A stretch of DNA of 64,000 bases from Adiantum capillus-veneris (taxonomy: Eukaryota; Streptophyta; Polypodiopsida; Polypodiales; Pteridaceae): assembly GCA_014529385.2 (NCBI GenBank), contig CM043942.1, positions 50,044,274 to 50,108,273 of the forward strand, written 5' to 3'. Positions 22,353-34,148 of the stretch are shown piece by piece (the first letter of the stretch is position 1; each line of letters begins with the position of its first letter). The notes below the pieces were generated by a model. It was not told the DNA's origin. It saw nothing but the letters and a program-made list of their open reading frames with translations, and ran no database searches. The position numbers and the translations under genes are program-made.

Positions 22353-23631
22353 TTGGCATGGGCAGTTGGTTGCACTCTGGAGGAAGCGAAAGAGGATACA
22401 TTCCCGTATTGGACAAGGTCAGTTGCTAGGCAGTTTTGGCAGTTTTATGGGCGAGATGGTCAGCGTTTGGAACTGCAGGGAATGTTGGATTATACTGGGA
22501 TGCACCGAGTTTCTATAGGGGAAGATTTAGATGATACTGTGGAGGATTTGGATGGCGTAGAGGATTATCTAAGTGATAGATGGGAAGAAGAAGTAGCGAA
22601 TGAAGAACATGATATATTTCCACGGCTGTTGGCGGTTGCAGTTATTCAGCATGCATTAGTGGCGAGAAGGAGATTAATTTTTGATCCGTTGGGAAGTACC
22701 AGTGCAGGAAATCTTGTACAACCTGCAGGTGGACCAGGGAGTAGTGACAATTATGAGAATAAGGGGATTTTTTCTATGGAAGAGGTAGCTAACAGTTTGA
22801 CTCAATTGAATGAGTTCCTACAGAATCAAGATGCAGTGGTTAGGGTGATGGAAGCTGAGAAAATGGAACATAAATGTAGTGCTATTCCGGAATGGGAAAT
22901 GCAGAAAGTTAGGATGCAGTTGTTTCAGGAGAGGTCGGATAAAGAAAGATTGCAGGAGGAGGTTAAAAGAATTACAGCTGAGGCTATGGCGAGAAATGCT
23001 GAAGTTCTGAGTGTAGCTGAGGATTTTACTAAGTGGGCAGACGGACTGAAGACTGCAGTGGATGAGAAATTTAAAGATCTGGGGGATAAGGTGGCTGAGT
23101 TGACCACTGAGAATATTTTCCTGATTAATAAATTAACTCCATTGATGGATATGGAGAAGGCCGCATTGCAGAACCAGGGAATGATAGGTATCTTGGTTGC
23201 AGATTTGGATGCGGATATTCTAAAGCAGGAAGTGCTAGAGATATACACAAGAGATGTGGAATAAAGCTACTAGGCTTTGGAGGGAGCACATGGAGGTGTC
23301 GACGGACCAATTCAAGAATTGGTTTCAGCTAGCTGGAAAGGAGAGCATTAGGAGGGAGAATGAGGAATTGAAGGTGGAGAATGAGAAATTAGTGGTAGAG
23401 ATGCAGAAGTTGAAGGACAAAAGTAAGGAGATTGAAGTGAATGCAGGGGGTCTGAGTAAGTGGACGACGGAGATGAGCAGTGATGTTTTGGGACCAGATC
23501 AGATTGTAACAGGAGGAGTGGAATCGAAAGTGGAAAAGCAGGTGGAAGGAGAGGTGGAAAAGCAGGTGGATTCGGATGTTGCATCAGAAAAGGTAGATGT
23601 AGAAGGGGATGCTGGGGAGCAGGTTGTTTGA
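22353..23631 (+). CDS. Element F internal ORF, unrecognised, coiled coil
   Basis: A first frame (about 300 codons to 23264) overlaps a second (23254-23631); a frameshift or splice would join them. The N-terminal third has a mixed, acidic sequence (FPYWTRSVARQFWQFYGRDG, then ISDRWEEE-like patches). About 22830-23210 and 23330-23440 are Glu/Lys-rich with heptad spacing typical of a coiled coil. The C-terminus repeats VEKQVEGEVEKQV. No zinc knuckle, protease or RT is seen. It may be a divergent Gag or a captured host sequence; I cannot tell which. The start codon is uncertain. Confidence 0.5.
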
Positions 23632-23687
23632 TCAAGGGATTGTGGGTCCAGGTCAGCCTATGGCTCTAGCCACCGGGTTGTGACAGG

Positions 23688-23944
23688 TGTTAAGCCTAGT
23701 AATTTTTGGATGTTTTACCTTAGTGGAAGTTGGAATGTTAACTTTTGTACTTTTGGGATTCCAAGGGGTGTTCTTGGAAAAGGGCGTTAGTCTTCTCAAA
23801 GTATGTAACTGCCGATCAGTGTCTTCTTGGAAATGTGAAAGCGGAAGTTATGGAGGATTTAGTCTGTTGTCAGTTTCTGTGTTCTGTTCCAGTTCCATTT
23901 TGATTTATGTGTTTTGTCTATTCTGAATGTTTGTGCCTTAAACA
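23688..23944 (+). repeat. Element F 3' LTR
   Basis: 257 bp copy of 21961-22230, followed by the TTCTT target duplication and then by CACTA2 coding sequence. Confidence 0.9.
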
Positions 23945-23949
23945 TTCTT

Positions 23950-24589
23950 GGTCGCTCTCCGCACCAGCTTCACTATTTGACACCTCATCTCTAGGTTCAG
24001 ACAATTGCTCAATGCTTACATCCACCTCAAAATCTAAACTTGAAGTTGGAGTCAGCCCTACGCTTTGTTCATGAATCACCTCTTTGAGCTTAGCATCCAA
24101 TCCTTCACACACTTGCTTGCTACGTGGAGCAACTTGAACGATATAGATCCAGCAGGGTTTAGACAGATCATTCTCATCATTTTCTTTCCATAGTGGATCG
24201 TGTATGAACACAACTTTTTTACAATGCTGCGGAAGTACGAATATATCCTGCACATCTGTCCACACCCACCTAGAGTTCACTTGAATCAATCCACTCTTGT
24301 CTTTGCGCACAATTGCATTAGGGCCGCTGGTAATAACTTTGAACCACTTGACATCAAAGATAAACATATCAAACTTTCTAAAGCTAATCTTCAAGATGTC
24401 TTGGATGTAGCCAAAGTATTCAAGCTGGCCAATCTCTGTATTCTCATCCCTAGCACTACTTCTACTTTCTTGGACAAAGCTTGCCCTAACACCACTGTCG
24501 AAAGTGACCCTTTGTTTGTCGATCCGTTGCACTCTGAAGTGATTCCCATGTGACCACAAAGCTCCATATTTATGATACTGTAGCCACAA
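23950..24589 (-). pseudogene. CACTA2 tnp2 C-terminal exon (DUF4216-like)
   Basis: After an acceptor (GGCTACAG near 24577) the frame reads HKYGALWSHGNHFRVQRIDK, EIGQLEYFGYIQDIL, FDMFIFDVKWFKV, RWVWTDVQDIFVLPQHCKKV and PCWIYIVQVAPR. This is the order of the DUF4216 domain found at the C-terminus of plant En/Spm transposases. Element F interrupts the acidic tail. The element C insertion lies in the preceding intron, about 50 bp upstream. Confidence 0.85.
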
Positions 24590-24638
24590 AATTGAAAAAG
24601 ACTAAAAGTTATTAAAGCAAACTAGTTTTCATGTACAC

Positions 24639-25694
24639 TGTTGAAAAGACGCCCTTTCAACAACGTTTCCATAAAGATTCCTCAAAGATTCTATAAAGAT
24701 TTCACATGAAGATGGTGATGAAGTAATGAAGATGAAGATGGATGCTGCAACATGAAGATACGAGTTCATGGACGTCATCGAATATCCCGTTATTATTATT
24801 TTGAGCCATTACAACCACTTTTGTAATGTTTACGGGAACCTCATATTTTAGTCGGCACTTGTATTTTGGCCACATATGCTTGTATAATGAGTAAAGCCAA
24901 CTCAGTTTCTTGTAATTAAGCTCTGTAGAAGCCTAGTGACAATTCAGGTCATTTGGCCGGACATTAGGTTTGAAGGCTTGGTATATAAGTTAAAACCTAA
25001 GGCTTTGTAAAAAACACATTACGTTATCTCAATTAATATACAGTCGTGGGTTCTGCAACACACGGTAGTGAGCTTCACGCACACTCTCCATCGCGCACAC
25101 TAATCACATTGCAGATATGAGAGTAGGAGCGTGTTAGCATCGAGGAGCTCTCCGCGTCGACGCAAGCAATGCAAGCCGAGGACCACATTGCGAGCCCGCC
25201 TGCCACGAGCTATATTTGGTCGTAAGTACCTCAAACGACATCCGTTCTGAATGATCGAGTAGTCGTTAGAATCAGGGAGAGAAGCTCTTCGTGTTGATGT
25301 CTTTGTAGATCAGTTTCGGACACTTTGAAAATTGCTCTTTTGAGTCTATCGCGACAGTGATTAGAGATCTTACAGTTATGGTTTTCAGGGTTTAGGTGTT
25401 TGGCCATATAGGATATGTCCTTGTGAGTCTTGCTCTCCGATTTCAAGTCATTCTGATATGATTTGAGACTGTTTCAAGCTTGTAGTGTTTCGTAGGATGC
25501 GTTGTCTGTTTCTTTGCTTTATGGTAGTGTTGTGGTAGGATTAGTGACTGTAGAGTGTTGTTCGTGTCTAGCTCAAGGTTGACAACCCAAAGATTTCCTC
25601 CATGCCCTAGTCGGGTTAGCTACGTCCTCGGATTGACAGTTTGTTGGTCTGTGTTCTCGTTGTGCTCCATCGTCCGTCGCGACGTCCGCTAACA
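24639..25694 (+). repeat. Element C 5' LTR
   Basis: 1056 bp. A TATATAA box lies at 24982-24988, about 340 bp into the LTR. A half-preserved copy of the palindrome found in the leader (AGTCTATCGCGACAGTGA) is at 25343-25360. Positions from 25132 on match the 3' LTR remnant. Confidence 0.88.
24982..24988 (+). promoter_or_regulatory. Probable TATA box of element C
   Basis: TATATAA in the LTR, followed within about 100 bp by sequence suitable for the start of the transcript. It is supported by position only. Confidence 0.5.
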
Positions 25695-25716
25695 TTGGCG
25701 CTGTTTTGCCGGGGAC
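25695..25716 (+). promoter_or_regulatory. Element C primer-binding site
   Basis: TTGGCGCTGTTTTGCCGGGG directly follows the 5' LTR. It resembles the TGGCGCCGTTGCCGGGGA site common in plant gypsy elements. Confidence 0.75.
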
Positions 25717-28497
25717 GAAGCGCCTAAACTAGCGTAGACCGCATCACTCGTGTTTGATAGTATAGCGTTTCTCTAGACTTTTCTAGAGTGTTGTCACCAT
25801 TTGCCTTCTTAGTGGGAAGTCAAAGAGCGAATCTCTTGACTGAGGGATAGCTAGGGAGCCTGCGACTCGCCGAGGTGGTCCACCATGAGGTTGAGGTATG
25901 GTTATATTATTTTGTTGTGTGTTTAGATTAGGTTTTATGGTTTGTGTGTTTGGTTGTGACTTATGGTTGTGAAGAACTTGAAAGAGAAAAAACGCAAAGA
26001 AAAACGCAAAAGGTAAGCCGGAGGCTGTTTGCTTGCCAGAAAGCAAAAACAATCATTCAACCATCCAAAGTAGGACTTTAGGTAGTGTAGGACATCTAAT
26101 GTTGATCTAGAGCAATTTTGACATGAAAATGTGCTTGAAAACATAAAAGGCGAAATTGTGCTGATTATGGTAAAAGTGCTCTAAAATGGTCGTTTGAAAG
26201 CCGATTTGAGTGCTTGTTTTTGCATTGGAGACCTTAAGGTAAAGGGAAAACACAGATTTGGTCCCATCCCCAAAAAAAAAAAGCCCCTAAAAAACCCAAA
26301 AAACAAAATCTGAAACCAAATTTGCAATTTTCAAAAAGTTTGACCTCAAGACCTTGTTTTGCATATGCTCTAGAGCTTGTATGTGAAATTTCAAAGCATT
26401 TGCTTCAATGCTTGTGCATCTAAGTGGGAATTTTCTTTTTCTGAGTGTAAGGAAGTGAATTGTGAAATGCTTGAATCCAAAGGAAAAGAAGTCCAAATTG
26501 AATGAAACTTTGGGAATGGGCTTCTAAGAGCATTGGGAACCAAACTGTCCAAAAATAGAGAAAAAAAATCACTTCCCAGTGGCTCTCTGCCCAGTCTATC
26601 GCGATAGACTGGTGAATTGGAGATAGACTCACAATCAGGCAAAACCCCTCATGCCACAGGTAAAACACATCAATACAAGGCTGCTCCCAAAAATTTAGTG
26701 TACTTGGACACCTGCTTGACCACTAAACCTCAAGTCTGGTGTTTAGAGTCAGACTTCAGAGACAAATTGGGTAAAGGGACTTGACCAAATTTCCAAACCT
26801 TGTGAAACTTGGTACACATGATCTACAGAGGGTAGGGAACACATCTGTGAAGAGAAAATTTGAAAAAAGTGTCATTTTGGCATACTTGGTGAGTCTATCG
26901 CGATAGACTAAGAACCCAGTGATAGAAACTGAATTTTTCAAAAACCTCTATGGCATAGCTTGGAAAGGTGCTATCAAGGACACATAAAAATTTTGAAGTC
27001 ATTTGGACATCAGAAAGTGGGTCTAAGACCATTTGAGAGGATTCAGCTTGTAGAAAACACCAGATCTGGTCTAACTGACAAAGTAAAAGTCCAAACCACT
27101 TGAAATTGGTAGGAGGACTAAGGAGAGGTGTTGGAACATAGTGGTATAGTCAAAGTTCAAGTTTGACCTATAAAAGGGGTACTTGCTCAGTCTATCGTGC
27201 TTGACTCAAAGCAGGGCCAAAGAAATTGAGATTTTCAAAACCCTATGGAGCATAGCTTGTTTAGCCTCTTAGGAGGTTACACACAAAATTTGGTGGATTT
27301 TGGACATTGGAAGTCATCCTAAGTCTATTTTCTAGTGATCAGATAGACTCAGAATTCTAGAGTTGGAGTTAGAGACCTAAGAAAAAGTCCAAAACAAGTG
27401 AAAATTGATGAGCAAGGTGTACAAAGCATAGGGAACACAGTGGTGAAGAGAAATCTAGAAAATTTTCAAAACTGAAGAATCTGCTGAGTCTATCACGATA
27501 GACCGGGGCTTTTTCACAAAAATTGAATTTTTTGAAAACTGACCTTAGAGCCTTGTTCTACATGTTGTTGTGAGCCTATGGTTAAATTTTGAGTAAATTT
27601 GGAGTATTGTAAGTGCATCTAAGAGGATTACTTCATAAGATCAGAAAAGAAACTGTTGTTTGATGCAAGCTACAAAGGAAAAGTATTCCAAATTGTTGAA
27701 ACTTGGTGAGTAGTATCTCAAGAGAAGGGGGAACTCAAATCTGTAAAAACAGTTGAAAAACTGTATCCCAGTAACACTCTGGTGAGTCTATCGCGATAGA
27801 CTTAGAAACTCACCGTAGAAAAATCAAAAATCAAATCTGACTTCATATTTGGGTTCAGAAGGTCCATTATACCCTGTACACAAAGTTTGAGTGCATTTGG
27901 ACATCTGCAAGGGGTACTTGGTGACCCTATCGCGATAGACAAGTGAGGAAAAAATTTTGAGATTTTTTTTGAAACCAAGTACACCACTGGGTTTATCATT
28001 GCCTAAGGAGTGCACACACCAATTTTGGGCTCAAATTGACCACTTGCAAAAACATCAGATAGAGAAACTTTCAAATTACATCTCATTGTTTTGGTCATAA
28101 CTTTCACATACGGACTCCCATTCCAAAACTTTTTTTATCAAAACGTAGCTTGAGAGAAGCACTACATCTTAGAGTAAATTGACCAAAACAGTTTTGAAAA
28201 AAACGCTGTTTAAGGCCTCAAAATGCATCCGGAAGTCAGGGATGTCTAAAACCGACAATTTGAGAGAATTGTGAGAAAATGCTCACGGTTTTGGACATAG
28301 TTTTGGATTTTCCCTGACCAAAACACTTGAACACACTGAGAGAGGTATTACTACAGCAAGCTAGAGCTATTAAGCCTAGAAGTCATGTCTACATCAGACT
28401 TAGACTCAGCTTATACAAGCACAAGGATTGCAGGGATAGATGAGCACCCCCGCCCAGAATAGATCTTCCAAACCTACAGTACATAAAGACCAATTTT
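25717..28497. repeat. Element C leader with approximately 298-bp tandem units and 18-bp palindromes
   Basis: No gene. The perfect palindrome AGTCTATCGCGATAGACT stands at 26593-26610, 26892-26909 and 27785-27802; variants stand at 27189-27206, 27487-27504 and 27924-27941. Successive spacings are 299, 297, 298, 298 and 139 bp. The sequence between them repeats loosely (phrases such as AAAAGTCCAAA..TTGAAACTTGG..GGGAACACA..GTGAAGAGAAA), so degenerate tandem units are present. A short reading frame starts at the ATG near 28440 and soon ends. Confidence 0.85.
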
Positions 28498-29370
28498 GTG
28501 GAGAGAGTTTGGACGTATAGCCATGAAAGTGAAGGACTATATAGGTATATTAATGGAAATCAATTCAACCTTTACAATTGCTTAGAGCCTTACCCAGATG
28601 AGCTGACAGAGTACAAGCTCTTATATGTCTATACATACGAGGTCGACCGACAATGGACATCTTTATTTGTTGACAAGTATGGACGAGAATATAGAGCTAT
28701 AGAAAGCACAAATCCACGAACCAAATTAGAGATGAGTGGATATTTGGTCAATGAAGGACCTCAGATACATCCACCAAACATAGGAACCTCTAAGAGAATT
28801 CCAAAGAGGGGACCACCACCTAGATTTCCTCCTAGAGCGATAACGAGAGATGAAATGATACCAGAGAGGAGTATGGTTCCATACTTTGCACCCCAAAGTA
28901 TAAGACCACCTCAGCTAAGAAAATGGGTAAATATAAAGTACAATGGCATAGGAGACCCATACGCCCATGTCTCGGCTTTCAAGAAAGTCCTACGAGCAGA
29001 ACGAGTAGAGGACTTCCACACGCAGTATGTGGGTTTTGGACTTACATTGGAGGACAATGCACAAGCATGGTTTGAACTATTGAACCGGAGAGAGTTCACA
29101 ACCATTGAGCAAATGTTGGATGAATTTGTTCAAGAATTCACCAAGAGGGGCATAAAACATAACACCCTTCCTAAGATTCAGGAATTTAAACAAGGCGAAA
29201 CAGAAACATTGCGACAAGCAATACTGCGTTTCAAGCAATATGTTGCTAGATGTCCTACCCAAGAGTTACCCACGCGAGAACGTCAGATCCTATGCTTCAT
29301 CAAAGGACTTAGGAATGAGAATCTCCAAAAGGACCTATACATGAAAAGATACCAAACTTGGAAGAGGTGA
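28498..29370 (+). pseudogene. Element C Gag (retrotrans_gag type)
   Basis: The core KWVNIKYNGIGDPYAHVSAF, then FGLTLEDNAQAWFELL, EEFVQEF-like VQEFTKRG and KQGETETLRQAILRFKQYV, matches the plant gypsy Gag domain. No in-frame ATG precedes it, so the true start may lie in another frame near 28440 (MSTPAQNR). It overlaps the next frame by 13 bp; a one-base change near 29355 breaks a single ancestral frame. Confidence 0.85.
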
Positions 29371-31112
29371 CCAAAGCGACAGTTGACCTAGTTGACAATT
29401 GCAAATTCTATGAAGATGGTCAGAAGAAGATGAATGATGCGAGTGAGAAAAAGAAAACCGCTGATCTTGAGGATCAAAGAGGGAATCTAGGACAAAACCA
29501 AGTAAATGTTGAGGAGCAAATCATAGAGAATGTGATGCAACGCATCAACCACTCTGACAGAGTACCAGCCTATAGAATTCCTCAACAACGAAGGTGCATG
29601 ACATGTGGAGGGGACCATCCGACGCAACATTGTCCTGACTATAGACCTAAGACTCCACCAGGGTTTGAGCATGTTATGTCTCAACCGCCTAGATATCATC
29701 CTATAGTGGAACAAGTGTTCTTAAGTGAAAGACCCATAGCTGCTAGAAATGCATGTGTGAGTCATGAGCTTCAAATAGAAAGATATGTGGTAGATCAAGG
29801 GCCACTTCAAGGTCAATATCAAGTATTGCCACAACAACCAATACGTCCATGTGACAGATGTGGTAGTAGTGATCACTTGATTAAGGATTGTCCACACCAT
29901 GATATCATGATAAATGTATATTGTAATGAGTGTGCAGTCACACATATGATTTTGGATTGTCCTAAGAATCCAAGAAAGAAAGGTAAAATGCAACCACATG
30001 TTACCTTTCCTTCTACCAGCAAATCAAAGAAAGAACGAGCCACAACAAAAGGAGAGACGACAACAACAACAGAGCAAGAAACAATTGCAAAAGAACAGGT
30101 GCTTAAACAACAAGAAGATGAAACTAAGCAAGTTGCTCCAGTAAACGTTGTCACAAGAGCACAAGCAAAAGTGCAAGAGCAGAAGCCTACAAATGGAGAG
30201 ACTAGTAAGAGTTCCAAAAGCCGTAGAAACTCTAGACGAGCAAGAAGGACTATAATGAAAGAGAGACTAGAAAGGGAGAAAGGAGAAGAAAAGGATGTTA
30301 CAGTTGAGTTGGAAACAACTCAAGAGCAACAGAAACAGCAAAGGAAAACTGAAACCCTTAAACCAGCTGAAGCACCCAAGAGTGCTAGTTCAGGAGGATC
30401 TGTCCTAGTGGACAAAGTGAATGAGCCTTTAGACATGATGTTACAGGCTTATGAGGCTAGATTGGCAAATAGACAGACCTTAGAACAAAGATGGATGACC
30501 CATCCTTATCCCGAACTAGAGAATCAGAGGCTAGAAATGTGTAAGCAGCTCATTAAAACCTCTCAAGCATTGCTAGAACCACCTCCACCAGAATTGAAGG
30601 ATAGGATAGTCACCCCAGTGCACAAAGACGAGAGCATTAAAGTAGACGAATTGCCTAGAGAAGAGGTGGATCATAGGGAAGAACCACTGCCAAGGTCGCA
30701 AGACTGGAGGGTAGTCCAAAATACAACAGATGAATCAATGAGGGATTTCCCACCTTATGTTCCTATAGTTGAGGAGCAGTGGCCAGAGGAGTTATGGAAG
30801 GCTGTCCGAGATGCCCAAAAAAGAGAAGAGGATGCTGGACCAGCACCATTTCCTGAAATCACATTAGATAGACCACAAATGAGTGTTGATGTGAGGTCAT
30901 ATTATGGTGATGTAGGATCGATAGCCTCCGAAGACAGTAGACTTGCATCGTTAAGAACTTTGCCACAGTACATGGGAGATTTTGAGGCAAAGTCTGAGAT
31001 TGTGAGAGTTCCATCACAGAGGCTAGGGGGGACAAAAGAATTGGACACAAAAATTTTGACTGACTTGCTATCCACGCCAGTGAAGTGCACAATTACGTTG
31101 GCAGAACTTTGA
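29358..31112 (+). pseudogene. Element C Gag C-terminus with three zinc knuckles and linker
   Basis: Three knuckles in a row: CMTCGGDHPTQHC, CDRCGSSDHLIKDC and CNECAVTHMILDC. A long charged Lys/Glu/Gln-rich linker follows (about residues 220-400), then a Pro-rich section and the pre-protease phrase STPVKCTITLAEL, where a lost base near 31108 breaks the frame. Three knuckles are more than the one or two usual in gypsy Gag. The role is RNA packaging. Confidence 0.8.
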
Positions 31113-31813
31113 AAATCAGACCAAGTATATGGACGGATATAGGAAAATGCTTGGAAAAAATTGGGATCAAAAGCCCATTAAGGTTCCTGGAAAAAGAGCT
31201 AGATGAGAACGAGAAGCCTAGATCAAATGTAAGACCGGTACCTCTGAACAAAGTAGGAGAGTACTGTGAAGGAGAAGATGGTAATGCCACTTTGCCTATC
31301 GAGTACAATGGGATTGAAACGAAAGCTATACTTGACAGCGGAGCAGGAATTGCCATAGCAACAAAACGAATATGGGAGAAATGGGGTAGGCCCGCCTTTA
31401 GAACAACCAGAATAAAATTACAGTTAGCTGATGGGCATGTGGAAAGACCCATGGGATTGCTAGAAGCGATAGTGGTGTCTTCTTGTGGTATAGAGTATGC
31501 GCATACTTTTGCCATAGTTGACTTTGGCAAGAAAAATAACTATGAAATCATCCTTGGAAGACCATTCATGAGGCAACTCAAGATGGTACAAGATTGGGGT
31601 TATGATTATCTATACTTGGGACATGCTGAAACCACAACACGTGTAAATATGAGAAATCATAGTTACCAAGATGTAACTAGAACGCCCGTGGAAGATTTTG
31701 ATTCTGCAACACAAAGTGGATCAACAGACCATCCGTGGATGGGAAAAAGAAAGAAATCTGGATGTGCGGAGCATCGGAATGTAGTGACTTTGGGAGAAAT
31801 GAGAATTCCTTAG
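31085..31813 (+). pseudogene. Element C aspartic protease
   Basis: The active site AILDSGAGIAIATKRIWEKW, then LQLADGHVERPMGLLEAIVV and EIILGRPFMRQLKMVQDW, follow the retropepsin order (DSGA, ADG, ILGRPF). It should process the Gag polyprotein. The frame is entered by a shift from the Gag frame and ends in a stop just after. Confidence 0.88.
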
Positions 31814-34148
31814 AGAGGGTCTTAGAAGATGATGCTTACATAAGAGAACCTTTTCCGGAAGAGGCATTAGAACCACTAGAGTGGACTCAGATATTGGCTA
31901 CTTTGGATGTCTGTGTTAATGAGACCACACCAACAAAATTTTGCGATGAGAATGGGTATGACATATTCCCCTACTACATGCTAAGGGTTATGTGTGAGAC
32001 AGATGAAGAATCTGAGTATGAGTTCGAAACAGGGTTATTAGCTATGGGGATAGCACAAAACCAGATACCTAGCCCGAATACTGGTCATATAGAAATAGGT
32101 GCTCTTTGCGATCAGTGTGCGATAACACACTTGATTACAAACTGTCCAACTCGAATGCATAGTACAAAGGAGGATCCGCAAGTCAACGAAGCAAAGTTGC
32201 AGGAGGAAGGGCTAAGATCCAAAGAAGATGCTTCACGTCCAACGCCTACAAACGAGCAATATGAAGACTTGGAATCAATCAAAGAAGAGGTGCAGCAAGT
32301 GACAAGAAGTTCAGACACTATTGGTGACATTCAACAACTGAAGTCGAGGAAGAAGAGCCTATGACTCTACAGGAACCAAATGCTAATTTTGTCTCTCCAA
32401 AAGACATATCAGAGGAAATGATGGTCAAGCAGGAGCTAGAACACACATATGAACTCAAAAGTGTGAACAATGAAGAAGAAGACGACAAGGAGTCCACACC
32501 AAATATTGCTCAAGTCACTCAAGAGAACATAGGCAATCTAGTACCAAAGAAGATCAACTTTTTGCTAAGTGCACAAGACGGAGTCAAGATGAATTTTATG
32601 GAAGAAATTGATACAAATTCCACGACTAATGTCATGTCATATGGCATGTGGTTACTTCTAGGTAAGACAAAGCTTTATGATATTCAGATAAAGGTAAATC
32701 TCTCACCTGAAGTAGATGTTATAAGTATGGGGATTGCAGAAGCTACTCTCCAACTACTCTCACAGAATGTCAAAGAAAAATTCTTGGTGGTAGATTCTCG
32801 ACAAATGGGAACACATTTGATTTTGTCCAAGCCATGGGCACAAGTCTGTGAAGACGAGCCTGAATCTTCAACAATGGTCATCACGACAAGCTCAACAGAG
32901 GTCAAGCCTACAACAGTTCAAAGATTCTTGGGTATTGAAAAAGGCAAAGCTAAAGTAAGCCCACAGTCTCTAGCCCAGCGAATGCAAATGCAAGACAAAG
33001 CCTCTACATCAAAAGCCAAACCATCAACAAAACAATGGAAACCCAAGCAAAAAGTCTATCAACCGAAGTTTCCATCGCCCAAAAGTCTCCAAAGGAAGTC
33101 AAAACAGGTAAACCAAGTGCTAGTATCCAAGGCACATATTAAATTTAATGATCCAATTTGGATACAATCACAGGAACAACCTCAACAAGCAAAGGTAATA
33201 GGATGGATCACATCAACGAGTCAATTATTGCAGAAGGCTACAGGAAAGGAAATTCATATGTTTGGGTCAACAAGCCCAAGATAACAGCTTGGCGATTTCC
33301 ATCCCATGACAACCACTCAGTCAAGAATCAACAAAGCCGTCAACGTCAATCACATAACTCAACCAAGAGAAAGGACAGGTACAAAAAGAAAAAGAGAAGG
33401 TCTTCCACTGGACAAACCATTCGACAAGTCTGGGTAATGAAATCAGAATTCTACCAGACTACCCAACAAAGTCAAGTGAAGATCACCTCCAAGCAAGTCC
33501 AAAGATTCATTCCAGTCGTGTTACTCGAAGCACAAGGATTCTATGAGGGTAACTTTCAAATCTGGTTACCCTAAGGTAGTAGCTTATCAAGGAATCACCC
33601 AAGAACAACAAGAAACATCAAGAAATCAAGAGCAGCTACCCGCTACACCCAAGAGTACTACAACCTATAGATGGATCCCTCGTCAATTACTACAAGAGCA
33701 AGGCTTTTACAAAAGTAACAGCCATATTTGGAATTTAAAGACAAGGTACCATCAAGTCAAAGAAGAAACAAGGCAAGTGGCAAAAGAGATCATACCAGGC
33801 CCAAGAACAATGTGGGTTCCAAAATCTGTGATTGAGGCTCAACAGCAAGATAGATACACAACTCCTTTACAACCTCTTAACAACAAAAAGAAAGCAACGG
33901 TAAATGCGGAGGTCACAGTTTTGAAGAACACTATCTGGAAGAAGAAGACTTCATCAACCATTGCTTCAACATCATTACCTGTCTCATCAAGCGACCACAA
34001 TTTGCTACCAAGGAATGAAGAGCAGATATATGCCAATGTATTGGACAACATGGCATCTCAAACAAAAACTAACGAGAAAGGCCTAAACATCAAAAGCATA
34101 TGGAATTGGATTTCAGGCCGCGATCAGGTAAGTCCAAGTCGCCATTAA
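31735..34148 (+). pseudogene. Element C second knuckle and protease-like region, no RT
   Basis: Four overlapping frames (to 32364, 33284, 33574 and 34148) imply at least three frameshifts. The first has CDQCAITHLITNC, nearly identical in plan to the third Gag knuckle. The second has FMEEIDTNSTTNVMSYGMWL followed by HLILSKPW, an arrangement like a protease whose DSGA has become DTNS. The rest is Gln/Lys/Ser-rich. It looks like a decayed duplicate of the knuckle-protease module. No RT, RNase H or integrase motif was found. Confidence 0.6.

Larger units (their letters stand above)
21961..23944 (+). mobile_element. Element F: small non-autonomous LTR retrotransposon
   Basis: LTRs at 21961-22230 (270 bp) and 23688-23944 (257 bp), both TGTTAAGCCTAG..GCCTTAAACA, flanked by TTCTT on both sides (21956-21960, 23945-23949). 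The internal region of 1.46 kb has one long open frame without RT, protease or integrase motifs. The sequence after the 5' LTR (TTGGCGATTACGG) occupies the primer-site position but matches no tRNA I recognise, and no clear polypurine tract precedes the 3' LTR. Size and content recall TRIM/LARD-like elements that carry a foreign ORF. Confidence 0.9.

Noticed and set aside
23348-23635. Pro/Leu/His-rich minus-strand frame opposite the element F ORF
   Set aside because: Shadow of the Glu/Lys/Val-rich coiled-coil coding strand.
25133-25694. LTR of element C starting at TGTTAGC (25132) rather than at 24639
   Set aside because: TGTTAGC..GCTAACA is tempting and is where the 3' remnant begins, but the flanks there do not match (GAGCG against TACAC), whereas the start at 24639 gives TACAC on both sides and includes the TATA box.
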